Source of the DNA: Prorocentrum cordatum
Lineage: Eukaryota; Sar; Dinophyceae; Prorocentrales; Prorocentraceae
Length of the DNA: 64,000 bases
Assembly: GCA_963575745.1 (NCBI GenBank)
Contig: CAUYUJ010018060.1
Span: 174,032-238,031, forward strand
Reading direction: 5' to 3'
In this document: in pieces, positions 19,578 to 30,105 of the stretch
Position numbering within the stretch: position 1 is the stretch's first letter
How the letters are laid out: every line of letters begins with the position of its first letter
Made by a program: the position numbers and the translations under genes
Notes under the pieces: model-generated
What the model was told of the DNA's origin: nothing
Database searches by the model: none
The model's input: the letters and a program-made list of their open reading frames with translations, nothing else

Positions 19578-19765
19578 GAGCAGGGACCGACCGTGCCGAC
19601 ATTCCTATAAGCCTACCACGAACATTTCTTAGAACCAAAGATGTTCTTATGACAAAAGCGGTGTTCTTAGAACATAAGCCCGATGGTTAAAAAACAAGAC
19701 AATGTCAGCCAGCAATGTTCCAAGTGCACCTCGTGCAGACCACACAAGCAGTTCTTGGAACATTC
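19578..19765. repeat. Family J repeat, copy 2
   Basis: Starts GAGCAGGGACCGACCG and has CATTCCTATAAGCCTACCAC, like 4683. It carries several TTCTTAGAAC palindromes. Confidence 0.55.
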
Positions 19766-19926
19766 TCTGGTGGGCCAAAGTCTAGGCGACCCAGGACGCT
19801 TAGCCACTGTTTGAGCTTCCCCGAATCTGGGAGGCCTGGAGCCGCATGGTCTGCCGCAAGCGCCACTGGTAGAAGAAGAAAGAGCGTCATAAACATCAAC
19901 TGTTCGCGCTCCCCGCGAGTTTCATA

Positions 19927-20040
19927 GATCTGCGCTGGGCCCCCCCCCCTCCCTGGCGCGCGGAGCGCCCCAGGGGCGGCGCCGTAGGCGCCGCCTGAGG
20001 GGGGGCCAGCGCGGATCCAAGAAGTCCGCGCGGAGCGCGA
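19927..20040. repeat. Family I copy, left arm shortened
   Basis: AGATCTGCGCTGGGCCCC at the left; the GGCGGCGCCGTAGGCGCCGCC-type hairpin core at 19975-19995; GGGGGCCAGCGCGGATCC and GTCCGCGCGGAGC at the right. Confidence 0.7.
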
Positions 20041-20275
20041 AAAGTTTATGTTTATGCCGCTTTCTCCTCTTCGAGAATCACCTCTGCGGACAGCCGTCCC
20101 GGCCTGATCGAGGACGGGTGGGGGAGGCCATGGCCTTCCTGAAGACTTTGGCCTGCATCGTGGTGACCCCCCCCCGAAGCTGATGTTTATGCTGCTTTTT
20201 CTTCTTCGAGTGGAGCCGCATGGTCTGCCCCAAGCGCCACCGGAGGCCCTGCCTGCGGCTCCCGCTGCGGAGAAG

Positions 20276-20577
20276 GAGGGGGGGAGGAGGAGGAGGAATG
20301 AGGATGAGGAGGAGGAGGAGGAATAGGAGGAGGAGGAGGACGAGGAGGAGGAGGAGGAGGAGGAGAAGGAGGAGGAGGAGGAGGAGGAGGGGGAGGCGGA
20401 GGAGGAGGAGGAGGAGGAGGACGAGGACGAGGAGGAGGAGGAGGAGGGAGGAGGAGAGGAGGAGGAGGAGGAGAGGAGGAGGAGGAGGAGGAGGAGGGGG
20501 AAGAGGAGGAGAACGAGGAGGAGGAGGAGGAGGAGGAGGAGGAGGAGGAGGAGGAGGAGGGGGAGGAGGAGGAGGCG
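20276..20577. repeat. AGG trinucleotide tract
   Basis: About 300 bp of interrupted AGG repeats, purines on the plus strand. Confidence 0.9.
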
Positions 20578-20720
20578 GCACGGGCAAAGACAGGCCTAGC
20601 CGCGCACGTGCGCGCGGGCCCTCGGCTGCCGGGCGGCGGCGCCGCGGCACCAAACGGCATGTGCCGCCCGGCGCCCAGCAGGCGGGTGCCGGCTGTGCAC
20701 CCACGCCGATCCTGGCCTTA

Positions 20721-20896
20721 CACTGGAGGCCAGTCCACAAGAAACCTTGCACAAGAAACCCAACCCTGAGACCCCAGGACGTCCCTTGATTTTTGGCGTG
20801 AGCGTGTAACGTCTTCCACAGCAAAACTATCGAAACCCAAGAAATCCAGGGCACCCTGGAGGCAAGCAGTGTGTCTCTTGGCCTGGGCCCCCACTG
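20721..20896 (+). mobile_element. Family B mariner-like MITE, copy 2
   Basis: 176 bp between TA (20719-20720) and TA (20897-20898). Left end CACTGGAGGCC, right end GGCCTGGGCCCCCACTG. Confidence 0.8.
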
Positions 20897-21054
20897 TAGG
20901 TTGGGCATGTCCCCCTACAGGCGAATTTGGTGTGACAAACTATGAATCGCCCAAACATGCACACACAGAGCGAAGAATAGTTAACAAATCGTCCCCAGGC
21001 TATCTTTTGACGATTTTCGAAGATTCCTCTTGTAGAGGGGCACGCCCGATGTAA
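20897..21054 (+). mobile_element. Family A inverted-repeat element, copy 2
   Basis: Left GGTTGGGCATGTCCCCCTAC, right TGTAGAGGGGCACGCCCGAT. It starts at the very edge of the family B copy. No 8-bp duplication is visible here, so one side may have been altered. Confidence 0.75.
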
Positions 21055-21985
21055 GGCCAGGCCTGTCCTGGGCCCAGGAGCGCTGCACCCTGACGTCCTC
21101 TCGCCGTGATGGTCAACAGGCGCGCTCCACCGCTCACAAAGTAACAACTCGCAAACCTGGATCCGCCGCGGGTGATTTACGATACATTAAACTGGGGCAA
21201 GCATGTTTTTTGTTCGGACGTTTGCGAGGAGGCACTTTGCGAGTAGCGGAACGCGCTCGGTGAAACACGGCGGGATGCGTTCGGCGGTTTCGGCATCCGG
21301 GGGCCCTTGCCGGGCCCCAGGGCTGTCACAAACTGAGGCTCGGGACGAAGAAATGGTCCCCAGGAAGGGGTCCAGACTGCTGAGAAGCCACGCTGTGAGA
21401 AAAGCACGACGTGCGATTTTTGGGTATGCGCACGCCTGGCTTGGCCAGGCAGGCATCTACACCGATCACATGCGCAGGATCGGTGTAGGTGTAGAGTTGG
21501 CACCCTCCGACCCATGGAGGGGGGAGATGAGCGAGGAGGATACCGGCGTGGGGTGAGGCCTGACCCGACCCAGCCTACCCTCTATCTCGTCCTCCTGCCG
21601 TTCATGGTCCTGCTGCTGCTCCTGTTCGCTGCTCCTGTAGCTGCTACCTTTTGGTTGTGCCGCCGCTGGTGATGCTTCCCTCTGCGGGTGCTAGACCACT
21701 GCTGTTTCTACAACTCCCACGAGCGCTGAAACCGCTACCGCTACCGCCACAGATACCCTTACAGATGACACTGCTGTTGCTGCTGCCACGCCAGCTTGTG
21801 GTCCCATCTCATATATTTGCTCCTTTATGCATATTCGCCACCTTGAGGTACGAAGTGGAGTGTTCTCATGGTTCCTTCGAGTTCTTTGTCTTGAACCCAG
21901 TACATGTCGCACAGGGCAGACAGCCCGGTGTTCTGGGCGCTGTTGGGCACTCTCGCTTTGGCTCGCGTGACTCGTCCAGAGGCAA
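21055..21985. other. Intergenic stretch, nothing recognised
   Basis: Unique-looking mixed DNA. Near 21600-21800 it has CTG/CTA-rich degenerate triplets. No domain found in its short frames. Confidence 0.45.
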
Positions 21986-21989
21986 GAGG

Positions 21990-22145
21990 GCCCCTTGATA
22001 GGCCAATAGGTCCCCAAGAGGCCCTCAAGACGGTCCAAGAGAGCCCAGAGTCGCTCAAAGATCGCTCCAAGACGCTCAGGACGGCCTGCAGACGGCCCAA
22101 GGAACACGCAGGACGCCCCAAGAGGGCTCCAAGAGGCCGCCCATG
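21990..22145. repeat. Degenerate CCCAAGA-type array 2
   Basis: Begins GATAGGCCAATAGGTCCCC like array 1 at 12640 and continues with CAAGACGGTCCAAGAG units. Confidence 0.65.
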
Positions 22146-22186
22146 AGGCACCACGACGATATCAAATTCATAAACTTACCGCATAT

Positions 22187-23280
22187 GTATGTACGTACGT
22201 GTGTATGGATATGTGTATGCATATGTGTATGTTTTATGTGTGTGGCTGTGTATGTAGATGTGCATGTTTGTGTGTATGCATGTATGTGTGCATGCATGCA
22301 TGTATGAATATGTGTGTATGTGTTTGTGTATGTATGTGTGCGTCGACCATGCATGCTTATATATATGTGCATGTGCGTATGGTTGTACGTATACGTGTAT
22401 GTATGCACGTACGAGAACATGCATGTATGGTTTTACGTATACATGTATGCATTGGTGTATGCATGTGTGTAAACATGCATGTATGTATAGTTGTAGGTAT
22501 GCATGCGTTAATGTAATATGTATGGCTGTATGTATTGTGCAAATATACATTCATGCATACGTGCGTACATGCATGCGTGTATGTATGTACACATGTGTGT
22601 ATGTATGGATTAATGTATGTATGCATGTGTGTATGCATATGGATAGGCTGATGTGCAAGAATAATACCTGGAGGTATTCGGCCCACACCACCTCCATACA
22701 TACATACACGCACCCGCACATGCAATCATACATGGATGCATGCGTACATATACATACAAACATACATACGTGCAGACATTCATACACATATGTCCACACG
22801 CCAATACATGTATACATACAGGCACACCCATCCATGACTGTATACATACACGCCCATGCATACACGCATACATACATGCATATCTACACGCATGCATACG
22901 TATTTTATAAATACACACAGACACGTACGCATACATACACCGCATACACTGCAGACGGTACATGCGTACGCACATATATATATGTATATATGTACATACC
23001 TGCATGCGTGACTGCAAACACACATACATACAAACATGGATACACAAGTACACGTATACATACATACAATCACACATACATACACACGCAAACACATCTA
23101 CATACGTACACGTGAAAACATATGTATGCCGGTATACGGACATGCATACATATACACACTCATACAACATAAATACAGACCCCCATACATACATGCATGC
23201 ATGCAGGCAGCCAACCAGCCAGCCAACCACACACACACACACACGCATACCACATACATACATACACACGCAAACACGCC
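22187..23280. repeat. 1.1-kb TATG/CATA array with strand switch
   Basis: Up to about 22640 the plus strand is TG-rich (GTGTATGTATG units). From about 22690 to the end it is CA-rich (CATACATACAC units). The two halves are reverse complements in character, with a short non-repetitive centre at about 22645-22690. Frames through it (Cys/Met/Val or His/Thr/Tyr runs) are artefacts. Confidence 0.9.
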
Positions 23281-23439
23281 ACCGTGCCTCTGTGCACTGA
23301 ATGGACGTGTCCGCAGGCCCTTCGCTACATCACCTGAGTCCGAGAGCTTCACTCCTCAGTCACGAGGAGTCAAATAATGGCCCTGCATCAGCGTTACCAA
23401 ACTTGGCTGGACTTGCCGCAAATCCCGTGGGGTCCTCGG

Positions 23440-23835
23440 CGCGGTAGCGCCCAATTCTCCTGGGCCCAAAAAGCCCAAGACGGGCAAAAAGGGTTCCACG
23501 AGGCCGCCACAACGGTCCAAGAGGGCACATTGACGCCCAATGATCGCTCCAAGACGCTCCAGATGGGCGCAAGACGCCCCCAGAGGCGTCCAACACGCTC
23601 TAAAAGGCTTCCCAAAGGGGGCCCACAAAGGCAATGATCACTGGTGTCCTTTAGGTGTTGGGCGGATTTTGGTGTTCGCGCCTTTTCGGCTCGGCCTGGG
23701 ACCGTCCCCGAACGGCCCAAGAGACGCCCAAGACGGCCCAAGAAAAACTCAGGACAGCCCAAGCGAGGGACTAGTTTTCCGCCCCAAGGAACCCCCCTGG
23801 GGGCCCCAAAAGGCGCCCAGATGTGCGTTGCCCGT
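23440..23835. repeat. Degenerate CCCAAGA-type array 3
   Basis: Units such as GGCCCAAGACGGCCC and GATCGCTCCAAGACGCTCC, the latter almost identical to one at 22050. Confidence 0.6.
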
Positions 23836-23874
23836 ATAGGTTCAGCTAGAAACGCAGAAGTAGATAAGCAGCTG

Positions 23875-23878
<4 letters not shown>

Positions 23879-23916
<38 letters not shown>

Positions 23917-23975
23917 AAAAAAAGAGAGCGAGAGAGAGAGAGAAAGAGAACAAAAAATGAGAGAGAGAGAGAGCA
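23879..23975. repeat. GA microsatellite
   Basis: GA repeat with an internal A-run. Confidence 0.9.
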
Positions 23976-24136
23976 TGAAACATGCTGTGGCCATTTCTCT
24001 CAACGATTTCAGGGGATCCCCTTTTGACCAATCATCGATAACACGTTATCAGATGTTTGCCTCGGCGGTTCCTTGAGTTCATCAAATGATTGTGCGAGGT
24101 CAGAGACCTCTTTCTTATTGCTCGACTCCGCGGAGC

Positions 24137-24502
24137 TTACGTGCGGAAAGGAGAATAAGACTGATCAATCTCGCTATCATTGACACTTGTGGTGGAGCAG
24201 TCAACGAAGGACGGCCTATGCTTCAGCGCTGGTTCGTCTTCTAGATACTGCTCTGCAAACCATGGTCCTCGTAGACAGGCAGCGTTCACCCTTGCGGTGA
24301 GAACGCATCCTCGCTTTTGGCTTGCAGCGATTTCCAACAGCAGCGCCTCAATCACAAGCAGCCTAGCTTCGAGTTCAAGCACAGCTTTCATGTCAAGCAC
24401 CACAGCTTCGATTTCAAGCACAGCCTCGATTTCAAGTACAGCTTCAATTTCAAGCATCAAAGCTTCGATGTCAAGCACCTTAGCTTCGAGCTCAAGCAGC
24501 AT
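24137..24502 (-). CDS. Possible coiled-coil protein fragment with 21-bp repeats
   Basis: The N-terminal half of this 121-codon minus-strand frame is built from 18-21-bp tandem units coding LEIEAVLEIEAV-type repeats with Leu/Ile at heptad spacing, as expected for a coiled coil. The second half is not repetitive (RVNAACLRGPWFAEQYLEDE) and ends at a stop at 24137. The opposite strand reads as Ser/Thr runs, which is less protein-like. No family is recognised. It may be an exon of a larger protein, since the repeat continues upstream without a clear start. Confidence 0.35.
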   Translation of the reverse strand: MLLELEAKVLDIEALMLEIEAVLEIEAVLEIEAVVLDMKAVLELEARLLVIEALLLEIAASQKRGCVLTARVNAACLRGPWFAEQYLEDEPALKHRPSFVDCSTTSVNDSEIDQSYSPFRT

Positions 24503-24540
24503 AGCTTCGAGTTCAAGCAGCAGCGCTTCGATTTCATTCG
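24360..24540. repeat. AGCTTCGATTTCAAGCA tandem repeat
   Basis: About nine degenerate 18-21-bp units in which AGCTTCGA alternates with TTCAAGCA. The unit length preserves the heptad frame on the minus strand. Confidence 0.8.
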
Positions 24541-25757
24541 CAGCATCTCAGATTCCACAGTGGCTCAGCATCGAGACGGAGGCACACGTGCGAGCGAGGA
24601 CGCGGCAGAGCGCGGCCCGGGCGCCCGCGCGGCCCGCCCCCCTCGCGAGGCTGCACGGTTACCCCCGGGGCCGTAGGCGACCCGAGGAGGATGAGCGAGC
24701 CACAGAAGAGTCGTTGCCGACCCCCCCGACGCCCGCGCACGCGCCCACGCGCAGCGGGCCGCCAGGGGTCCAGACCGACAAGCCAGGACCCCTGGCCACA
24801 GGGGCCCGCCCCTCGGGCAAGGCCCCCGACCGTTAGGTACACCTCGCGCTGCAGGCCGTCGGGCTCAAGGATGCCGACGAGCACCGCGTTGTCCGCGGGA
24901 GGGGGGAGGGGCGAGGGCCCTGCACACGTAGTGGCAAGGCCACCTACCACCACCACCCGCTGCTCCTCCCGCGGCCGCCCGCACCGGGCACCGGGCCGCT
25001 AGCGCCACGTGGACCAACGCGCGCTCGACGGCCATCGTCCGCTCCGCTGCCCCCGCCGCGCGTGCCGTCGGACACGGGCAAGCTCCTCGAGCTCGATGGC
25101 CATTGCGACCAGCGCGCCGTGGTCGAAGAGCACCTCGGATGCGGGTCGGGGCAACCCCGCGGGCTCCCTCAGGCGGACGACGAGCTTCCTGAGCTGCCAC
25201 ACCTCGAGGTGGTCATGCTTGTACATGTCGCCGCTCTCGCCGCCCTTGCCCGTGCCCGTGCCTTTCTTCCGCGCGAGCCTGTGCCGGCAGGCGGGCCTTG
25301 AGGCTGCCTCACTGGCAGGTCGTCAGCGTCATCCTCCAGCATCGGCTGGACGTCGGCCGCCGCCTCCGCCGCCGCCGCGCCATCCGACTCCACCGCCCTG
25401 CCCATGTCCGTCAGCATCAAGGCGTCGGGCTACTCCTGCGCCACGCCTGCTCTCGCTCCGCCGCGGCCGCGCGGTCGGCGGCGCCTCTGAGGCGCCTCCG
25501 CGGAGGCCGTCGCGCCCGCAGGCGACGGGGCGCCAGGCGGCGCGTGCAGCTCTGCCACTGCTGTGCGAAGAAGGCCCTCGGCCGCGCGGATCAGTCGCGC
25601 GGCGGAACGCCGCCCATCGGCGACGGCCAGGCCCGCGGCCGCGTGCAGCGCCATGAGCGCCCCGCGGGCGGCCCCCAGCGGCGCCGCAGCGCGTGTTCCA
25701 GTCTTCTGCGTACCTAGCATCGGGGCGAGCGGCGGCGGAGCCTGCGGGCGCGTCGCG
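24540..25757 (-). pseudogene. Decayed Ala/Arg-rich retrocopy with relict spliced leader
   Basis: Reading downstream from the relict leader on the minus strand, the first ATG is at 25720. It opens a 96-codon frame (MLGTQKTGTRAAAPLG, then LIRAAEGLLRTAVAELHAPP). Protein-like sequence continues in other frames: LTDMGRAVESDGAAAAEAA near 25400, then YKHDHLEVWQLRKLVVRLRE and LFDHGALVAMAIELEELARV (24999-25226), then VLVGILEPDGLQREVYLTVG near 24850. The frame changes indicate indels. No domain is recognised. A leader-bearing, intron-free but broken copy is what a reverse-transcribed mRNA would leave; it could alternatively be the 5' part of another LINE. Confidence 0.45.
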
Positions 25758-25777
25758 TTTGAGCCAAAACAGTACTC
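25758..25777 (-). other. Probable relict dinoflagellate spliced leader (degenerate)
   Basis: On the minus strand GTACTGTTTTGGCTCAA matches the 3' part of the dinoflagellate leader, with an exact 11-base core TTTTGGCTCAA; the 5' part is degenerate. It lies 38 bp upstream of the first ATG of the decayed retrocopy and abuts an AGG tract, the same arrangement as at 62731. Confidence 0.5.
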
Positions 25778-25783
25778 GAGGAG

Positions 25784-25819
<36 letters not shown>

Positions 25820-26236
25820 GAGGAGGAGGAGGAGGAGGAGGAGGAGGGGGAGGAGCAGGAGCAGGAGGTGGAGAAGGAGGAGGGAGAGGAGATGGAGGAG
25901 GAGGGGGAGGGGGAGGGGGCAGAGGAGATGGAGGAGGAGGAGGAGGAGAAGGAGGAGGAAGAGGAGAAGGAGGATGGTGAGGGGGAGGAGATGGAGGAGG
26001 AGGACGAAGAGGAAGGAGGAGGAGAAGGAGGAGGAGAAGGAGGAGCAGGAGGAGGAGGAGGAGGAGGAGGAGGAGGAGGAGATGGAGGAGAAGGGGGAGG
26101 AGGGGGAGGCGGGGGAAGGGGCAGAGAAGATGAGGGAGGAGAGGAGGAGGAGGAGGAGGAGGAGGAGGAGGGGGAGGAGGAGATGGAGGAGGGGGGGGAG
26201 AAGGAGGGGGAGGAGGAGGAGTTAGGAGTAGGAGTA

Positions 26237-26305
<69 letters not shown>

Positions 26306-26407
26306 GAGGAGGAGGAGGAGGAGGAGGAGGAGGAGGAGGAGGAGGAGGAGGAGAGAGGAGCAGGAGGAGGAGGTGGAGGCGGAGGAGGAGGAGGAGAAGG
26401 CGGAGGG
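25778..26407. repeat. AGG tract with an AGT block
   Basis: AGG/GAC repeats at 25778-26232, a pure AGT block of about 70 bp at 26233-26304, then AGG again to 26407. No coding meaning. Confidence 0.9.
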
Positions 26408-26933
26408 CGGGTCGCCTAAGCCCTTCGGAGAAACCCTCCACGCGAGGAGGCGGCGGCGGGCGCGCCGCCGCGACCGGAGCGCCAGGCGCCGCGGGGGGGT
26501 CAGCTGTCCCACCTCTTCCGGACGGGCTGGGCCGAGGCTCCTCAGAGCGTGTGCCAACGTCGGCGTGTGCTAATCTGGGGCGACGAGAGCTGTGCCTATC
26601 CGCTGCTCCCTGGCCAGGCCCATCCTCCACCCAGCAGCGGTGCATACGTCACGCCTTCCTGGCTTGGCCAAGAGGGCGTGTACACACAGCTCCTGGGTTC
26701 AGCATGGGCCTGGCCAGGGAGCAGTGGATGTGGATAGATGTCGTCGCCCGATCGTCCACCGAGGCCCCGCAATGCGACGCAGGCGGCGTTCAGCGAGGAC
26801 CGGCGCAGGTTGCGCGCCAGCCGACCGGGGCAGCACACACGCCTGGGCTAACACACGTCCTGAGGACCATCGACTTGGGGGGGGGGGCAGGGAGCGGCCA
26901 GTCTCGACTCGAGAAGTCTGATCGAATCTAATG
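26408..26933. other. Intergenic stretch, nothing recognised
   Basis: GC-rich. Contains a short inverted pair of segments around GCCTGGCCAGGGAGCAG (26600 and 26710). No gene. Confidence 0.45.
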
Positions 26934-27166
26934 TGGCAGCTCATGGGGGCCTCCCACGCGTCCTCCGAGTGCTGGCTCTTGCGAACCGACGCTCACCGAC
27001 GCTAATCGACGCCAGTTGACGCTAGATCGACGCTAATCGACTCCAGATCGGCGCTAGATCGACGCTGGATCGGCGCTGATTCATCGATTACCACAAGCTG
27101 GCGCACGCCAGTGCACTTTGGAAACGGAGCTGCTAGGTTATACAAGGCTCCCATGGGTTGCGTCCG
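26934..27166. mobile_element. Family K inverted-repeat element, copy 1
   Basis: Left end TGGCAGCTCATGGGGGCCTC, right end GGCTCCCATGGGTTGC. The interior is a run of degenerate AATCGACGCT / AGATCGGCGCT units. It aligns with 41038. Confidence 0.65.
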
Positions 27167-27659
27167 AACGAGTCTGAGCGTCGTTTAACCGATCCCCATC
27201 CCCACTGGCGTGGCCGCCCCACTGGCCAATGTACCCCCAAGGTGGCAATCTGTGTTCCCTTCGCTTTCGGCGGGACCTCTCCCCACCTCGCGGGGGGTGG
27301 CCTGGCAGGGCCGAGATACCACGGCCCAGTGCGGCTGGGCGACAGGCTATAGACGATGCTGAGAAGAGGACAACCTGCGTCGGATCGAGCCGCACCGGCA
27401 CGGGCTCGGAATCGAACCGCGTCGGCCGCGCCAGGGTGCACAACAGCGCTGTCTCCGACCCCCTCCTGGGGTCCGTCCTGACCCGTCCTTCGAGACGGAC
27501 ACCGTCGGGCGGGTGGCACTGGGGGGTGGCCCCAAGTGGGGGTGAAGAAGAGGGCCCCAAAGGGGCCCTGTAGGGCCCCTGCTGGCTCCAAGAGGGGCCC
27601 TAAAGGGCCCCTTGAAGGCTCTTTTCTTCACACACCATGTGGGTCACCCCCCATTACCA
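27167..27659. other. Intergenic stretch with AGGGGCCC repeats
   Basis: Ends in a short array of AGAGGGGCCCTAAAGGGGCCC-like units (27545-27615). No gene recognised. Confidence 0.45.
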
Positions 27660-27820
27660 TCAGGTCGGGCGTGTCCCCCCACAGGCGGATGTTGGGAGAA
27701 AACTTACACTTAGTAATGAGAATTAGCCGAACATATAACAAATAGTCACAAAAATGCGAAAAATAGTCCCCACTCTATTGTTTGACTATTTTTGTATATT
27801 CCTCCTGTAGAGGGACATGC
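27660..27820 (+). mobile_element. Family A inverted-repeat element, copy 3
   Basis: Left GGTCGGGCGTGTCCCCCCAC, right TATTCCTCCTGTAGAGGGAC then ATGC. The last bases of the right end are diverged or lost and no target duplication is visible. Confidence 0.75.
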
Positions 27821-28079
27821 GTTGCCACCACCTTCCCGATTCAGCCGGAGGAGCCTCGGGCATACACAGCAAGGACCAGAGCGCCGGGGGCGGCCGCCGT
27901 GGCCTCGGCTGGCCCCCCCTCAGGCCTCGGAAGGAATCAGCGAACATTCATGCCGCATTCATCAGTCGGTGCCCCCCCCGATGATCAGTGTTGGCGGTGG
28001 GCCGAACGAGCTGCACTTCGACCGCAGTCTGGCCCGCGCGTGCCAACTCTGAGTTTGGGGCAGCGGGGGAGTGTCCACT

Positions 28080-29080
28080 AATTGTTGCCCTCTACCTTCT
28101 CGCTCGAGGACGCCCCCGCTCGCTCGCAGCATCCCCCCGTCCCCAGCCCCTTGGGAGGCAGTGCTGCCCTCTTCGCTGGAGGCGGCACCCCTGTGGTGGC
28201 AGGATCGAATCGAACTGTGCGACCCGTCCTCCGAGCCGGATCCAGCCGTGGCGACAAGGAGCCTCGGGCATACGCCACAAGGACCAGAGCGCCCGAGGCG
28301 GCCGCCGCGGGCTCGGCTGGCCCCACATTCGGGGGCGAGCAAACACGGATCAACGATCCGTGGATTTGGCGCGCGGTCGCCAAATCCATGGATCGGGCGA
28401 GGTGCCCTCCCCAAAACGCAGCCGGTGCCGCCTCGCTCGGCGGCGGAACTCCGAGCTTCCCCCTGGAAACGGGACCCGTCGCTAATCCATGCCCCCTCGA
28501 TCCATGTTTGCGATCGTCTGAGTTCGGGAATCTGGGGATGCCTCCCACTACCACCACCTGCCCGATGCAGCCGTGGCGCAGCAAGGACCCGAGCGCCGGG
28601 GGGCGGCCGCCGCTGCCTCGGCTGGCTCCCCCCCCCCTCTCGCTCGAAGACGCCCCCGGCTCGCTCGGAGCGTCCCCCGTCCCCGGCCCATTGGGAGGCA
28701 GTGCGAACCTCTTCGCTGGAGGAGGCACCCCTGTGGCGGCAGGATCGATCAACACATCGAGTCGGGGAGAGTGCATCGCATCGAGGGCGACCCCGCTCGC
28801 TCGCATCCCCCGTCCCCAGCCCCTTGGGATCGCGCGAAGCATCCCCCGTCCCCAGCCCCTTGGGAGGCAGTGCGGACGCCTTCGCCGGAGGCGGCACCCG
28901 TGTGGCGGCAGGATCGATCCGCCTCGAGGCGGGAAATCGGATCGAATCGAGGCGCCCCCCGCTCGAAGCATCCCCCGTTCCCAGCTCGGGGAGGCAGCGC
29001 GGAACTCCTCGCTGGGGGCGGCACCCGTGTGGTGGCAGGATCGATCCGCACATCGAGTCGGGGAGAGTGGATCGAGAATC
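28080..29080. repeat. Long GC-rich tandem repeat
   Basis: At least five copies of a unit of roughly 75-130 bp containing CCCCGTCCCCAGCCCCTTGG, GGAGGCAGTGC, TCGCTGGAGGCGGCACCC and GTGGCGGCAGGATCGATC. The spacing is irregular. It is open in both strands over hundreds of codons, but no domain is recognised. Confidence 0.7.
28355..28394. repeat. Strong hairpin inside the tandem repeat
   Basis: GATCCGTGGATTTGGCG pairs with CGCCAAATCCATGGATC across a 6-base loop, one mismatch in 17. Confidence 0.85.
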
Positions 29081-29140
29081 GAACTGGGCGCCCGATCGGC
29101 CTGCATCGGCGCTGAGTCGGAATCGGCAGGATGCACAACA

Positions 29141-29311
29141 TCGGGGATGGACAGAACCCCTTTGGGTAGAACGTGATTTAGTGAAAACGACCTCGGGCCC
29201 AAACCTGGCGGGCGCAAGCCTGGGAAATGACGGCCGCGGCGCCCTCTCGAGAACCGAAAACGTATAATTCACTAATCGACATGTCAGGGTGGGGCTTCTG
29301 CCCACCCCCGA
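29141..29311 (+). mobile_element. Family P inverted-repeat element, copy 1
   Basis: 171 bp. TCGGGGATGGACAGAACCCC at the left, GGGGCTTCTGCCCACCCCCGA-like end at the right. Internal TTTAGTGAAAACGACC and CAATTCACTAATCGAC-like boxes. CAACA flanks both sides. Confidence 0.75.
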
Positions 29312-29865
29312 CAACAACGGGAAGCAAGTATCGGGACGCTCCAGATTGTCGAGACACCGGAATCGGGTCGGATCCAGCCGTTCGAAATCGATATCGGATC
29401 GGGTCGATCGTTGGACAAAAACCTGGCATCACAGTGTACAAGAACGTGACGAAGGCGCATCGGTCGAGGACTGTCTTCACGCATGAGGACCACCCCCGCT
29501 CTCCTCACCTCCTCTCCCCTCCCCCTCGGAGGAGCAGCGTCTGCTCTGCGTGGCGCACGTATGCGCTCGGGTGACTGTGCTGTAGCCTCGCCCTTTTACG
29601 GGCCAACAATGGTGGATTGATATGGCCTTTGTTTGTCTGTCTGTCCGGACAAATAAACACACATCCCAGGCCCCCCACATTTTCTGATGCCTTCCGGGTT
29701 TTCGTCTTCCCCCTCACTTCTCATTGTTTCCCATACTTCACTGGGAGTCGACGATCCATTGTCTCTGTGCTTTCCGTTGTTTTCCCTTCCTGACAAGAAA
29801 CCCTGCGCAGCAACTCTGGGCCCATGTTGAGTCGGATCATCGCCGGACCTACGCCAGGATCAGTG
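29312..29865. other. Intergenic stretch, nothing recognised
   Basis: Mixed composition. Has ATCGGATCGGGTCGATCG-type degenerate units near 29390. No gene. Confidence 0.45.
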
Positions 29866-29886
29866 TCCTCGTCGTCGTCGGTACAG

Positions 29887-29922
<36 letters not shown>

Positions 29923-29931
29923 TGCCGCCGA

Positions 29932-29963
<32 letters not shown>

Positions 29964-30013
29964 TCGTCGTCGTCGTCGTCGTCGTCGTCACCGTCGCCGT
30001 CGTCGTCGTCGTG

Positions 30014-30048
<35 letters not shown>

Positions 30049-30105
30049 ACAGCGTCGCCGTCGTCGTCGTCGATGCAGCGTCGCCGTGGTCGTCGTCGTC
30101 GTCGT
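29866..30105. repeat. TCG trinucleotide tract
   Basis: About 240 bp of interrupted TCG repeats. Confidence 0.9.

Noticed and set aside
22258-23115. Cys/Met-rich and Tyr/His/Thr-rich frames of over 200 codons
   Set aside because: Produced by TATG and CATA repeats.
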